Shown here piece by piece: positions 48,342 through 60,134 of a stretch of 64,000 nt of DNA. The notes beneath the pieces were generated by a model that saw only the letters and a program-made list of their open reading frames with translations, was not told where the DNA came from and made no database searches. The translations under genes were made by a program, and so were the position numbers. Origin of the DNA: Casuarius casuarius (Eukaryota > Chordata > Aves > Casuariiformes > Casuariidae); contig PTFA01000017.1 of the NCBI GenBank assembly GCA_003342895.1, positions 1,456,402 through 1,520,401 of the forward strand, given 5' to 3'. The stretch's first letter is position 1, and each line of letters opens with the position of its first letter.

Positions 48342-51049
48342 CTAGAGCACATTGCACAGGATCACGTCTAGGCGGGTTTTGAATATCTCCAGAGAAGGAG
48401 ACTCCACAACCTCTCTGGGCAACCTGTTGCAGTGCTCTGTCACCCTCACAGTAAAGAAGTTTTTCCTGATGTTCAGATGGACCTTCCTGTGTTTCGGTTT
48501 GTGCCTGTTCCCTCCTGTCCTGTCGCTGGGCACCACTGAAGATAGTCTGGCCCCATCCTCTTGACACCCTCCCTTCAGATACTTAAACACATTGATCAGA
48601 TCCCCTCTCAGTCTTCTCCAGGCTGAACAGGCCCAGCCCTGAGCCTTTTCTCATAGGGGAGATGCTTCAGTCCCCTCATCATCTTCGTAGCCTTCTGCTG
48701 GGCTTTCTCCAGTAGCTCCATGTCTCTCTTGTACCAGGGAGCCTAGAACTGGACACAGTACTCCAGATGTGGCCTCACCAGGGCTGAGTAGAGGGGGACG
48801 ATTACCTCCCTTGACCTGCTGGCAACACTCTTCCTAATGCAGCCTGGGATACCATTGGCCTTCCTGGCCACAAGGGCATATTGCTGGCTCATGGTTAATT
48901 TGTTGTCCGCCAGGACTCCCAGGTCCTTCTCCACAGAGCTGCTTTCCAGCAGCTCAACCCCCAGCCTGTGCTGGTGCATGGGGTTACTCCTCCCTAGGTG
49001 CAGGGCTCTGCACTTGCCTTTGTTGATCTTCATGAGGTTCCTCTCCACCCCACTCTCCAGCCTGTCCAGGTCTCTCTGAATGGCAGCACAGCCCTCTGGC
49101 GTCAGCCACTCCTCCCGGTTTTGCATCATCAGCAAACTTGCTGAGGGTGCACTCTGTCCCTTCATCCAGGTCACTGATGAATAAGTTGAACAATGTTGGA
49201 CCCAGTATTATTGACCCCTGGGGGACACCGCTAGCTACAGGCCTCCAACTAGACTCTGCACTGCTGATCACAATCCTCTGAGCTCTGCCATTCAGCCAGT
49301 TCTCAATCTACCTCACTGTCCACTCATCTAACCCACGCTTCCTGAGCTTATGGGAGACAGTGTCGAAAGCCTTGCCAAAGTCGATGTAGACAACATCCAC
49401 TGCTCTCCCATCTACCCAGCCAGTCATTCCACCATAGAAGGCTATCAGATTGATTAAGCATGATTTCCCCTTGGTGAATCCATGCTGACTACTCCTGATC
49501 ACCTTTTCCTCCACATGCTTAGAGATGACACCCAGGATGAGCTGTTCCCTCACCTTTCCAGGGATGGAGGTGAGGCTGACTGGGTCGTCCTTCTTGCCCT
49601 TTTTGAAGACTGGAGTGACACTGGCTTCCTTCCAGTCCTCAGGCGCCTCTCCTGTTCTCCATGACCTTTCAAAGATGATGGAGAGTGGCCTAGCACTAAT
49701 GCCAAGTTTGTCTAAATGACCTCTAACCTGATCCTCCTTGACCAAGGGAAAAGTCTTCCTTTCTCCAGACTTTCTCCCTGGTCTCCAGGGTCTGGGATTC
49801 CTGAGGGCTGGCCTTAGCAGTAAAGACCGAACCGAAGAAGGCATTCAGTAACTTTGCCTTCTTTGTATCCTTTGTCACCCTGGGTCTCTGTCCCATTCAG
49901 TAATGGGCCCACATTTTCCTTAGTCTTGTTGCTGATGTATTTGAAGAAGCCCTTCTTGTTCTTGACATCCCTTGCCAGATTTAATTCCAAATGGGCCTCT
50001 GCCTTCCTCGTCGCGTCCCTGCATACTCTGACAATGTTCCTATATTCGTCCCAAGTGGCTGGTCCCTTTTTCCATGTTCTCTATACTTCCTTCTTCTGTT
50101 TGAGTTTTGCCAGGAGCTCCTTGTTCATCCATGCAGGTCTCCTGCCCCCTTTGCTTGACTTCTTACTCATAGGGATGCACTGATCTTGAGCTTGGAGGAA
50201 GTGATGTTTGAATACTAAACAGCAATCTTGGACCCCCCCCCCCCCTTCCTTCTAGGGCCCTAACCCATGGGATTCCTCCAAGGAGGTCCCTGAAGAGGCC
50301 AAAGTTTGCTCTCCTGAAAGCCAGGGTTGTGATCCTACTATTGCCCTGCTTCCTCCTCACAGGATCCTGAACAGGATCCTGCGGTGAAGGTCACCGCAGC
50401 CAAGGCTGCCCCCAGCCTTCATATCTCCAAGCAGTTCTTCTTTGTCTGTTAGTACAAAGTCCAGCAGCACACTTCTCCTTGTTGGCTCCTCCACCACCTG
50501 TGTCAAAAAGTTATCACCAATGTTCTGCAGGAACCTCCTGGACTGTTTGTGCCTAGCTGTGTTGCCTTTCCAGCAGATGTCAGAGTGGTTGAAGTCCCCC
50601 ATGAGAACCAGGGCTTGTGATCATGAGGCTACTTCCAGGTGTCTGTAGAAGGCCTCCCTGACAACTGCCTGATCAGGTGGCCTGTAGTAAACACCCACAA
50701 CAGTGTCACCCATGCTAGCCTGCCCTTTAATCCTTACCCATAAGCTCTTGACTCACTGTTCATCCACCCCTAGGCAGAGCTTGATGCATTCCAGTTGCTC
50801 TCTCACATAAAGAGCAACTTCACCACCTCGCCCTCCTGGCCTGCCTTTCCTAAACAGCCTGTAGCCATCCATGGCAGCATTCCAGTCATGCAAGCTATCC
50901 CACCATGTCTCTGTAATTGCAATGAGATCATGGCCCTGTGACTGCACACAGATCTCTAATTCTTCCTGTTTATTCCCCATGCTGTGTGCATTAGTGTACA
51001 GGCACTTTAGAGAGTAATTGAGCATGCAGCTTTCCCAGGAGGGATGCAA
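48342..51049 (-). pseudogene. CR1 ORF2 remnant: endonuclease and reverse transcriptase
   Basis: ORF2 of CR1 nicks the target and copies the element RNA into DNA at the nick. The endonuclease part is in two frames. At 50,753-51,049 the blocks CLYTNAHS and ITETWWD are visible; at 50,357-50,602 the blocks MGDFNHSD and LDFVLTDKEEL. The reverse transcriptase part at 49,308-49,844 shows VFKKGKKDDPVSLTSIPGKV, which appears to lack a few residues before PVSLTS compared with other CR1 copies. It also shows QHGFTKGKSCLINLIAFY and VDVVYIDFGKAFDTVSHK. The catalytic FADD box is in another frame (48,984-49,271). The C-terminal end (FFTVRVTEHCNRLPREVVES, stop near 48,342) is again in a separate frame. A run of thirteen C (50,233-50,245) lies between the endonuclease and RT parts. 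At least four frame changes make it a pseudogene. Confidence 0.9.
50233..50245 (+). repeat. C13 homopolymer inside the CR1
   Basis: Thirteen consecutive C lie within ORF2 of the CR1, between the endonuclease and reverse-transcriptase coding parts. On the element's own strand this is a G-run encoding Gly residues. Its length is likely unstable, and it may also be a sequencing-error hotspot. Confidence 0.9.
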
Positions 51050-51350
51050 GAGGATCTTCCATAGTCATGTCCCATGCTAACTTCCCTGGCTGCATGCACC
51101 CAGTGGAGGCATCCTGACTTGAGCTGTGTTTTGCTGACTAGGCTGTCCCTATAACTCGCGCCTTCCCCCATCTTTCCTAGTTTAAAGCCCTCCTTACCAG
51201 GCTGGCCAACCTGTTGGCAAAGACATGCATGCCCCGTTTAGTGAGGTGGATTGCATCTCTCCCCATCAGTTGTCGATCTTCAAACAGGGTCCCGTGGTCG
51301 TAGAAACCAAAACCCTGTTGCCAACACCAGTGGCATAGCCAGTTGTTAAC

Positions 51351-52149
51351 TTAGAAAATCCATCTACTCCTCCTCCCATCGTTCTGTCTCATTGGCAGGA
51401 TTGAGGAGAAAATGACCTGGGCTCCCAGACCCTTGACCACCATCCTCAGAGCTCTGAAATCCTGTTTGATGGCTTCCAGTTTGCTCTTGGTATCATTAGT
51501 GCCCTCATGGAAGAGCAACTGAGGGTAATAGTCTGAGGTGTGGAGAAGTCTTGGCAGTCTTTCTATGACATCTCCTATTTGAGACCCTGGCAGGCAACAA
51601 ACTTCTCTAGATGAGAGGTCAGGTCGGCAGATAGGTGCCACCATCCCCTGCAGCAGGGAGTCAGTCACCCACAACAATCACTTGCCGCTTCTTCCGGGTG
51701 TTCCCACGTGGCACAGGGTCTGTCAGCCCAGTTGCTTCCCTTGAAGCCATGCCCAGCTCCTCCTCAGCCTGAAGGGCACTAAACGTGTTCCTCAATTGCA
51801 AGTCTTCAGGAGGAGTAAGAGCCTCTCTCCTCCTATGAGAAGTGATCACTTTCCAGCCACCTTCTACAGTGTTATGATGTACTGTTTCACATGGCACAGG
51901 GCCCTCTGGCAACTCTATTGCTGTGGGGGGTTGGGACTCCTGGAGCTGTATGGTCTCCAAGAATACCCTGTCTATCTCTTGCTCATCTTCTCGGATGCTA
52001 TGCAGCCTATTGACTTCCTCCCGTAACTCCTTTACCTGATGACACAACTCATCAAAAACAGCACACCTTCTGCAGGAGAGCTGACTGTCAGCCTGGACCT
52101 CAAGGAGAGGCCCCAAGGCCTCTGCAGCCTGAGACCTGTAGAGCTGCAT
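51351..52149 (-). pseudogene. CR1 ORF1 remnant with esterase domain
   Basis: ORF1 of CR1 is an RNA-associated protein with a C-terminal SGNH-type esterase. The 162-codon piece at 51,661-52,149 has two close Cys pairs (CRRCAVFDELCH), a charged heptad-like stretch (ELREEVNRLHSIREDEQE) compatible with a coiled coil, and ends at VIVVGD. The next piece (51,351-51,677) resumes with DSLLQG and contains the later GTNDT motif. Together these are the GDS and GTND blocks of the hydrolase family. The break is caused by a four-base duplication (AGTC twice, 51,659-51,666) exactly at the GDS block, which puts a stop after GD. Confidence 0.85.
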
Positions 52150-55100
52150 CTGCTGTCAGAGGGTCTGTCTGGGTCAAAGCCTCTGACACAGCTGATGCAG
52201 CAACTCCAACAGCTACGGGGAAATGTGCTCTGCAGCATGTCATAGCCATAGCTGAGGAAGCGTACGCTACTAGGATTGGAAACGAAGGTGCCTTCTTGCG
52301 CCCTTCTGCGCAAACTGCTGCATCTGTTTGCCTCTGTTAGCTACAATTTTTATTTAACCTTGTTTTTTTTTTTTTTTAAGTGTTATAGCCTTGTACCAGT
52401 GAGAACTCTTAATTTCAAAACTTTTTTGTTTGTTATTTTAATGCTACTGTGCAGTAGAGGTTGTAAGTGATAAGCTAGAGTTTCTTAAATGCTACAGAAA
52501 CATATGAGTTCACAAGTATTTATAGACCAATAATTAGTGACTATTGAGGCTGGTATTTCTCATTTTTCACAGGCACAGTTGACACTTAAGTTAGCCAAGT
52601 GGCTTTTTCAGCTATATCAGTATATTTTCAGCTATTATCAGTAATAAAACAGTGAAACTTTAACTATTTTTGTAGTTTTACTCAGAGATGAGACATGTAC
52701 ACGAGTTATTCTTTCATGTTGCCTATACATTCAAGAAAGTGTAGTTATTACCTGTTTATGTGGAAATCAAATTGAGGAAGCTTTCTTTACAGCCCTACTA
52801 ATGCAGTTGTTTGAATCTATGATATTACATAATTCAGTATAACACCATGTTGATTCTTAGGTAGTGAGTCGTAGTTTTAGTTAATGCCAGCAGAGAATTT
52901 GGTTATTTAATGAAAGAAGGTCCAATATGTAATGGAGCAAAAGAAGCAATCTGGAGTACAAATACTGAACTAGGACTTTGTTTAAGTTGGTTCATAATTC
53001 TTACATTCTTTCTAATGTATTTTATTAAATAAATATATGTACACATGCATTTAATTATGTTTTATAATAGAACTTGATTCTTGACCAAATAAGTTTTGCA
53101 AACTGAAAACTGAAGTCTGTAACAACTGCATTCAGTTTTTGCCTTCTCCGTACTCAACTCTTTCAGAAATTGTAAAAGGCAGAGCACCTTTTTTCTCCAA
53201 TGTAATGAAATTGTAAGCTTAGTATTTTCCAAAGCACTGGGCTGGGCTCCAGCTTGGATGAATTTTGCTAGACTTTTACAGTGAAGTGCATGTATCTTAC
53301 CTTTGTAAGGATGGACTTAATGGTCCTTCCATAAGAATTTGCAGCATCCTTGTAGATGTTGTAAAGCTCTTAATTTGAAAAGAAACTGTATATGTCAAAC
53401 CCAGGTAGAAAAGGCAAGCCTTGGAATATTTCTTCAGGTGTGGAGGAAAGGTCACAGCAAAACTTTTTGTTGATATTTGCTAATGAATTTTCTGTGAGTG
53501 GCTTCTTTTGTGCTTGGTGTCTTAGGTGCAGCATACTTCCTGGATCTAGATCAGAAAACTGAGTAATTTGAGAGCGTAAGCACCATTAAAAGTCAAGCAG
53601 TTTACTTGTTACATGAAGAGAAAACAGATGGTAGCCCTGAAAAGCTGTAAACTAGCAGATGGAAACTGCCACACCCTCTGATTAATTGAATATTGCTGCT
53701 TTGGCTATACAAGTATGTTTATTATGAAGTGTATTATTCAGCTTTTGAAAACTCCAAAAAGTATATCTCTGTTCTTCCACTGTTGACCTTTATCAAATGA
53801 GGGGTTTTCATTCCTTGTACGTGTACTCCATCTTTTCTTTTTCCAGATAATTGAAGGTAATCCATATTAGAGCCTTGTTTGTTTAGCAGCATAAAGACTT
53901 AATTTACATTATTATGCCTCTCAGACAGAGGGTGTTGGAAGGTTTTGTCAATCCACCTAATCGACTCCACTTAGATGAAATGCTTCAAATGACTTTTTTG
54001 TTTATGTGTAGGAGTGAGTGTCCAGCTGTAGCATGCGCATTTTATTTGATGAAACTTGTGGGTTCGCACATGTTCAGTACTGCTTTGAGAGTTCCTCCAG
54101 CTTCCCTCAGCTCTCCTGCTCTTGGTGGAAGCTGTCAGCCCCATGCTCTTGAGCTGCTGGATGGCAAGTCTGATGAAATCTTGTCTTTGCTTTTGTAAGT
54201 TCAGAACATCCAAATTGAAATTATTGAAGGGAAAGATAGGAAGTAAACCCACTTTACATTTCTATATAGAAGGAGGAAGTGTATTGGGCAAGCGGACTTC
54301 TGCAGTCTGTTCTGCAGTTTTTTTAATCCAGTCTGCAGTTGACTCAACTCTCACTGACAGGCATAGGAAGTTCCTTTTGTTTTGGGCACAGTTGTGTTTC
54401 CTGACAAATGTGTATTATGCAAATCTTTATCAAAGACTTAAAGGTAAGAGGAGCAATTTGCTGGAGCAATTTGTCCTTGTTATCATGAACTTCCCTGTTG
54501 GGGATTGCTGCCCTCTAACCGGTCTCCTTCTCTTACGAAGAAATATTTGAAAAGGCAAGCTCTCGCCTCAGAGCATCTCAAAATGGATTATGTAGCATAT
54601 CTTATGTTTCTGGTTGGCTGGTGGTGCTCTTTGGGAACCAGACAGGCTTTATTCTCCCAGAACACAAGCAATTTCTTTCACCTGCTGCAGACCCATGCCA
54701 GTTATAGGAGAACTATTATTGGGAAGTAACCCCACTGACCCCTGAGCCCCAGGCTTTGTGCTTCATTGCAAGGTCAGAGAAAAGGTTTGGGAGAACAGTA
54801 GTCAGTAATTGTTCACATGTTGCAGTTGAAATGCCTTATTCCGGTCACCCTTAGCAGATACAGTTTATGTGCAGAGGAATACACTCATGCCTTTACTAGA
54901 AAAAGAAAAGAAAAATATTTACCCACAGTAACTCATCAGTTTTAAAAGGCATTGTGGCTAATGTGGGTCTTGCCACTTTACTATCCATTTCCAATTTTAG
55001 TGATCCTTACTACCACAGACTTAAAAAATTTTTAGTGATTTGAAGGAGATGTTCATACATGTTCTTGAGAGGGCAAGGCAGGGGCCTTAAATGGTCCTAC

Positions 55101-56937
55101 TTTTTTTTTTTTTTTTGCTTTGTTTTTGCCTTGGGCGTGTAAAATTTGTATTGTTATTAACTGTAGTTTCTCAATTATAGTTTGTGATGGGGAAGTAGCT
55201 GGAGGGTTAAAGAGACTGAAGTGAGGAAAGTTTCAAGTAATTTTCATACCATTTATGAAATATTTGAAGAAGTGCTTCTGTTGCAGTAACCTCCTCGTGT
55301 TCAAGAAGCTTTGTTTATCCCAAAACAAAAATTGAATCATTGTGCTTTATGCTGCTTTACTGCTGTTGTAGTAGAAGCCCTTTCTTTCAAACAGGCTATA
55401 ATATATCAGAGTGTGAATAGCACATTGCAACAGAGGATTCAAGGTGGAGGAGTAGTTAGAGAATGTCTGTATAATTTTACGAATTGTATATGTTCAGTAC
55501 ATAGAATTTGGAAGATCCATCCCTGTGGATGTGACATAAAGACACAGAAAAGTACGAGAAAAGGGGGAGAAGGGGGGAGCATGCTCTTGCTTGTGGAGTC
55601 CTGATAAGGCTGGGAATGAGGAGTCTTTATTTCAGCTCTGTATTTAGGCAAGAGGGACTTCCCTTACGCTGGGGAGATGTACAGTCCAGATTTTAAAGGC
55701 AAAGTTAGAAACTGATGCTGTAGACAAGCAAGGAGATAGTGGAGAAAAGCAGTATAGAATTGGAAGCAACATGTTCTGTTTCACTTTAAAAGGAAAAGAT
55801 TACCAGCTCTGTCTTCTGTAGATGAATTAAAGCCTGAAGAAATTGCAGTAATCCACATTTGAAAGAAAACATACATACAGGCATTAGTTAGAACCCAACT
55901 GAGGGAGGAATGGTACTTTGGGGGGTTTCTTTGTTTTGATGTCTGGTGCAGGAAGTAGTACAGTATTTTACTTCATATTTCCTTTGGTACAGATTCACTA
56001 AATGGAATCACCTGCAGCTGTTTATAGCTGAGTATTTGGATGTGTCCTTGACTGTGTCTTTACCCGCATGCATTTAATTTTATTTTTTGCTTGAGGAAAA
56101 GCAGCCTTGCTGCATATTCTACTGGAGCATGCACTGATTTTCAGTGGTTTTTAGTTCAGTATTTTTAATAAATATGAAAAAAGTTAAAGGCACTTAAACA
56201 TCACTAAACAGATCAATATTTTAGGTACTAAATAGATCGAATTAGAAACTTATGCTTTATCTTCAGCTATTAGACATAATTGGATTGATTTGTAATTCCT
56301 AGAAACATTTGAAGTTTGTTTTTTTCCCCAAACAGTCAAAGAAAACTTAGTGATATTTTTATTTTAAAAAAATGCGTTCTTTAAAGAGCATTATATTATT
56401 TGTGCGTAAGTCAGACACTTGAGCTGGGTGATCCAATTCAAATAATTTCTGCGGTCTGTCTTGGCCTAACCCTCTATAATGTGTGTAGCGTTTTCTATGT
56501 GCAGGGATTTCAAAGGGCTATGCACAAGGTCAGTTTGGTCCTCTTAACAACTCTGGTAAATTAAAGTTGCCATTAAATGTAAGCATACCCCATTCTCTGC
56601 ATTGAAGTCTGAAAAGTAATGATTTATGGCATCTTAAAATACTTTGTACAGTTAAGCTAAAATTCATAGAAAGACAAATATCTCATGTAGGACTTAAAGT
56701 AGTTACTGTTTTGTGCAGCTACTAGTATGTTGCTTAGTAACTTGATTTCTGAAATAGATGTTGGTCTTTCTTGTTCTTTTCTGGGAACCAGGAATAAATA
56801 ACATCTGCAACAGCATGTTGCTATCAGGTAATCTGCTGAAGTTTCCTGTGTTGATCTCTGTAGCATCAGCAACACGAGTACCACCACCGCTCAGTTTTTC
56901 TTTACCACAGGAAAAAAAAAAAAAAGCCCAATTTCTT

Positions 56938-56998
56938 AGACTTCTTTTCTTTCTTCTTCTTTTTTTCCCCTCCCTTTCTCCCTCCCCACCCCCCCCCA
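56938..56998 (+). repeat. Long polypyrimidine tract in intron 2
   Basis: About 60 bases are almost only C and T (TTTCTTTCTTCTTC type, then TTTTTTCCCC, CCCTCC and C-runs), following an A-run at about 56,911-56,924. The complement is a homopurine tract, so it could adopt a triplex structure. On the sense strand it resembles an exceptionally long splice-acceptor pyrimidine tract, with an AG 20 bases downstream at 57,018-57,019. Confidence 0.85.
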
Positions 56999-57019
56999 AT
57001 TGTCTGACTTGCCTGACAG

Positions 57020-57171
57020 GAAATTTTCTAATTGCCGGAACAGCTGGTCACAGCAAAAATGCTAGGGTTGGTCTTCCCTGCTAGACTTATGATCGCTCAG
57101 TCAGAAAATCTAAACATCATGGTTTCTTAGTCATGTTTAAGTTTCTGGCTCTACGCGTTCGTTCGGTTCGG
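57020..57171 (+). other. Candidate cryptic or cassette exon in RPS6KA3 intron 2
   Basis: The segment is preceded by a very long pyrimidine tract, possible branch sites (TCTGAC, GCCTGAC) and CAG|G at 57,017-57,020. It ends at CGG|GTGAGC, with GT at 57,172-57,173, a good donor. Its length of 152 bases is not a multiple of three. In the phase-0 frame set by exon 2 it would meet TAA at its fourth codon. If spliced in it would therefore truncate RSK2 and mark the mRNA for decay. There is no expression evidence; matches to splice consensus are common in introns. Confidence 0.2.
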
Positions 57172-60099
57172 GTGAGCTTAGTTTCTTATTTAAAAGGATA
57201 AGGGAAAATTTCATTATTCAGTACAAGTAGTATTTAAACTTCTAATTTCTAAGCAATTTTAGTCTTTAGTGCTTTATGAACACCGCTGTTTGAATGCAAA
57301 GTCCTTTTGTTTTATTAAAAAGCCTTTATATGTTGTGTTCATATTATGCTGAAGTTTCTAAAGTAATTGATAATTCAGCCTTATTGAATTTTTTTTTACC
57401 TTCTCTGAAAATGCTGTAAAACTTACTAGTATTGTATTTTCTCCAGAAATATATTTGAGTGTAACTGTGTTTTAAGTGTTCTAGCTACTAGTCTGGTTTT
57501 ATTTAAAATTAAAAAAAAAGTTTGCATTTTTAAAATTTAAATGGTAAAATATGGTTATCTGTGGAGTGACAGCTGAAAGAACTCAGGCTAATATCTTAAA
57601 CTTACTTCTGAATATGGTATTAAGAATAGTGAGAGTTTTACTTGTATTATAGATAGTTAAAGTAATTTCAACTTTAAAGTGATAATTTAGTCATACTAGA
57701 TATTTAATCTGTATGGTTTGCCTCACTGTTAAGCATATGTTCATATATAAAAGTTTATCTTTTTTAGCTTTAGCTATGTAACAATACATGTAAATGTGCA
57801 TTGTAATAGGGCATTTCATCTCTAAAACTCAACTGAATGTTCATGTTTCTCCTCTAAGTCTGCAAATACTTCTCAGTGCAAAAAATTTCTTGCGTGTTCT
57901 TTTATACTGGCCTAACATCTTAAATGATGCAAGTCTACTGATTTGTAAATGAAAAGGATTGTAACTTAACATCTGCTAGCCAACATGTTGGTTCATACTT
58001 TGCAATAGCTGTTAAAAAGTGAAATTAAATCCGCTTGCTGTAATTGAAACACTAAAACAGGACCTGCATGTAGAACAACAGAACGTAGGATAAGTGGATA
58101 CAGGTAAATTCAGAATCCTGGAATATAGTTATTTTCTACAGGCAAGGTGAGTGGTATTCCTTAGAAGTGAGCAAAGAATGACATTATCTGCTTATAGCAG
58201 CTTTGCTATATTGTCTTTAATGTTGTGTTGAGCTTAAAATGCTAGACAGTACAGTTTATAGCTATGACCAAACTAGGGGTTTTCAGACAGCGTAAGTTTT
58301 AAAGTATTATTGAAATAAAACAAAATTCATAGTTTTCATAGATTAGCACTGAATATATTCATGCTTTTTAAAAAAATAGTTGATTTGTTTAACTTCGAAA
58401 TGTTTTTGAATTGCAATGCTCTTAAGTACCAGTGTTTACAAAGTAGGAGCAAAACTCCTATCAAAGTTACTGGGAAGTGCAAATTTCGTTCTATGAGTAT
58501 TTTTTTCCAATGCTGACATGCACAGTCTAGTTCATGAGATAATTCCGTGGTGTTTGATGAAAAGAGAATTGCATTATAAAACTGTTTTTAATTTTTTGGT
58601 GACAGACACCGGGCTTTTAAAATGATTACAGGAATTCCTCAGCTTTACAGCTTTACCTGCTAAACAACCTACCACTCCCAGTTGCTTAGAAGAGGAAGGG
58701 GTAAACTCCTCACTCCTCTGTCCCAGCCTTCGTATTTAATTCTGCAGATGCTTTTCCTCCTCAGAATGAGCTTTCCCAGCCTGGCCAGTGACATTTATCC
58801 AAAGGGCCTCATCTGTTGGTTGATTCAGTGCCCTGGGACAGGACTGGTTCTTCAGACTGCCCAACTTGCCTCGTCTGTAACTCCTCCATAAGGACGGGAG
58901 GAGTTCACCACACTAACCAGGGCTGCAGTTGTCATTATACGAGTGAGCTGGCTACCTGGAACAGGCGTGGATGTAGGCGTCTGCCTAGGTCTCAGAGCTG
59001 TTGGGCTACACTACAAAGTCAGGAGCAGAAAAGAACAGAAGGCATACAGAGCGCAGAGTGAATACACAAATGCGGTGCTTCCTTTTGGTTATCCCTACAC
59101 ACTGTTCTATTTTGAAGGTTTAACAATTTAAGAATAAAATTGAAGTCAAACAGCGGCAAATAGAGAGTTTGCTTTAGAAAATCTTACCTTCTGTCAGGTA
59201 AAATAGCAGGTGCCATCTATAACAAATAAGTTGATGTCAGTTGAAATGAGATTTTTCCAATATTTTGAAAGTGTAACTTTTCCAATCCAAAAAGAAACAG
59301 AGTCATAAATTGTGAAAACCTGTATTTCTCTCCTATAAATATCACTGTTAACTAGAATTTACTTCTACTTTGTTTTTGCCTCTCTTGGCTATTAGCGTAG
59401 AACAGAAAATGTACACAGAATATCCTTAAATCAGTTTGACTTAATTTTAAGCGTTGCCTCGTTTTGTCTTTTGTTGTGTTAGAATAATTACTCCTTCAAA
59501 AGCAGCAGTTTTAACTAGCTTTTAGAACAATTGTGCGAGCATTTAAGGAATCATTAGTTCTGTCAAGTGACTGAAATGGAATGCTAATCACAAATATTTA
59601 TTACAGATGCTTTTATTCCATGGTTTACCTGAGTAACATTGCTCTCAGAAGTCATGGGAGATTGAAATATTTGTAGGGTATTATCGAATCTGCCTTTCAA
59701 AAAAAGAAAGGTAGGAATATAATGAATTTGGAGATAGCACTGTATAGAATGTGAGTGAGATTTTCAAAAATATCTAGGTGGTGCACGCCTCCACATTCAT
59801 TAACTCCCATTTTTACCTTGATAAAGATTTCCTTATGGCCTAGCAGAAAAGGTAAAAATAAAGGATTTTCAGTTTGTAGGCCCTTTTTTGCTTCAGAAGG
59901 CATAATTCATAAAGACTTTATTTTTTCAGGTAACACTGAAAATTCATTCTACGTTCATAACAAGTTAGAAAAGTAAATGCATCTAGGAGACTTCCTGACT
60001 TAAGGGAGGGGAGGAAAAGGAAATTATGTATATGAGCAGGGGAGCTGTGCCAACACTGAGTCATCCATTTAAAATCATTTGATATCATCCAGTAAGCTT

Positions 60100-60134
60100 A
60101 CTGTCCTGAACAGTAATATACTGTCCTGAACAGT
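60100..60134 (+). repeat. 20-base tandem repeat with a partly palindromic unit
   Basis: The 15-mer ACTGTCCTGAACAGT occurs at 60,100-60,114 and again at 60,120-60,134, a period of 20 bases (1.75 copies). Each copy is an imperfect palindrome (ACTGT...ACAGT with a five-base centre), resembling steroid-receptor half-site spacing only loosely. Confidence 0.85.

Larger units (their letters stand above)
48257..52340 (-). mobile_element. Nearly full-length CR1 LINE, antisense in intron 2
   Basis: Read on the minus strand this is a CR1 non-LTR retrotransposon of about 4.1 kb (complete elements are about 4.5 kb). The 3' end lies at about 48,257-48,280 and carries the TTCTGTGATTCTGTGAA octamer tail. 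Immediately before it comes the standard 3' block. ORF2 remains (48,342-51,049) encode an APE-type endonuclease and a reverse transcriptase. ORF1 remains (51,351-52,149) encode a coiled-coil/Cys-containing part and an esterase. The 5' border is set only by the end of GC-rich CR1-like sequence before a T-run (52,362-52,377) and may be off by tens of bases. Frameshifts and stops show it is no longer active. It is antisense to RPS6KA3, the orientation usually tolerated within introns. Confidence 0.95.

Noticed and set aside
48837..49079. 80-codon plus-strand frame within the CR1
   Set aside because: It is the antisense shadow of the ORF2 reverse-transcriptase region.
54122..54550. 142-codon plus-strand frame in intron 2
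   Set aside because: No similarity to any family known to me, no flanking splice or promoter pattern, and mixed composition typical of chance frames.
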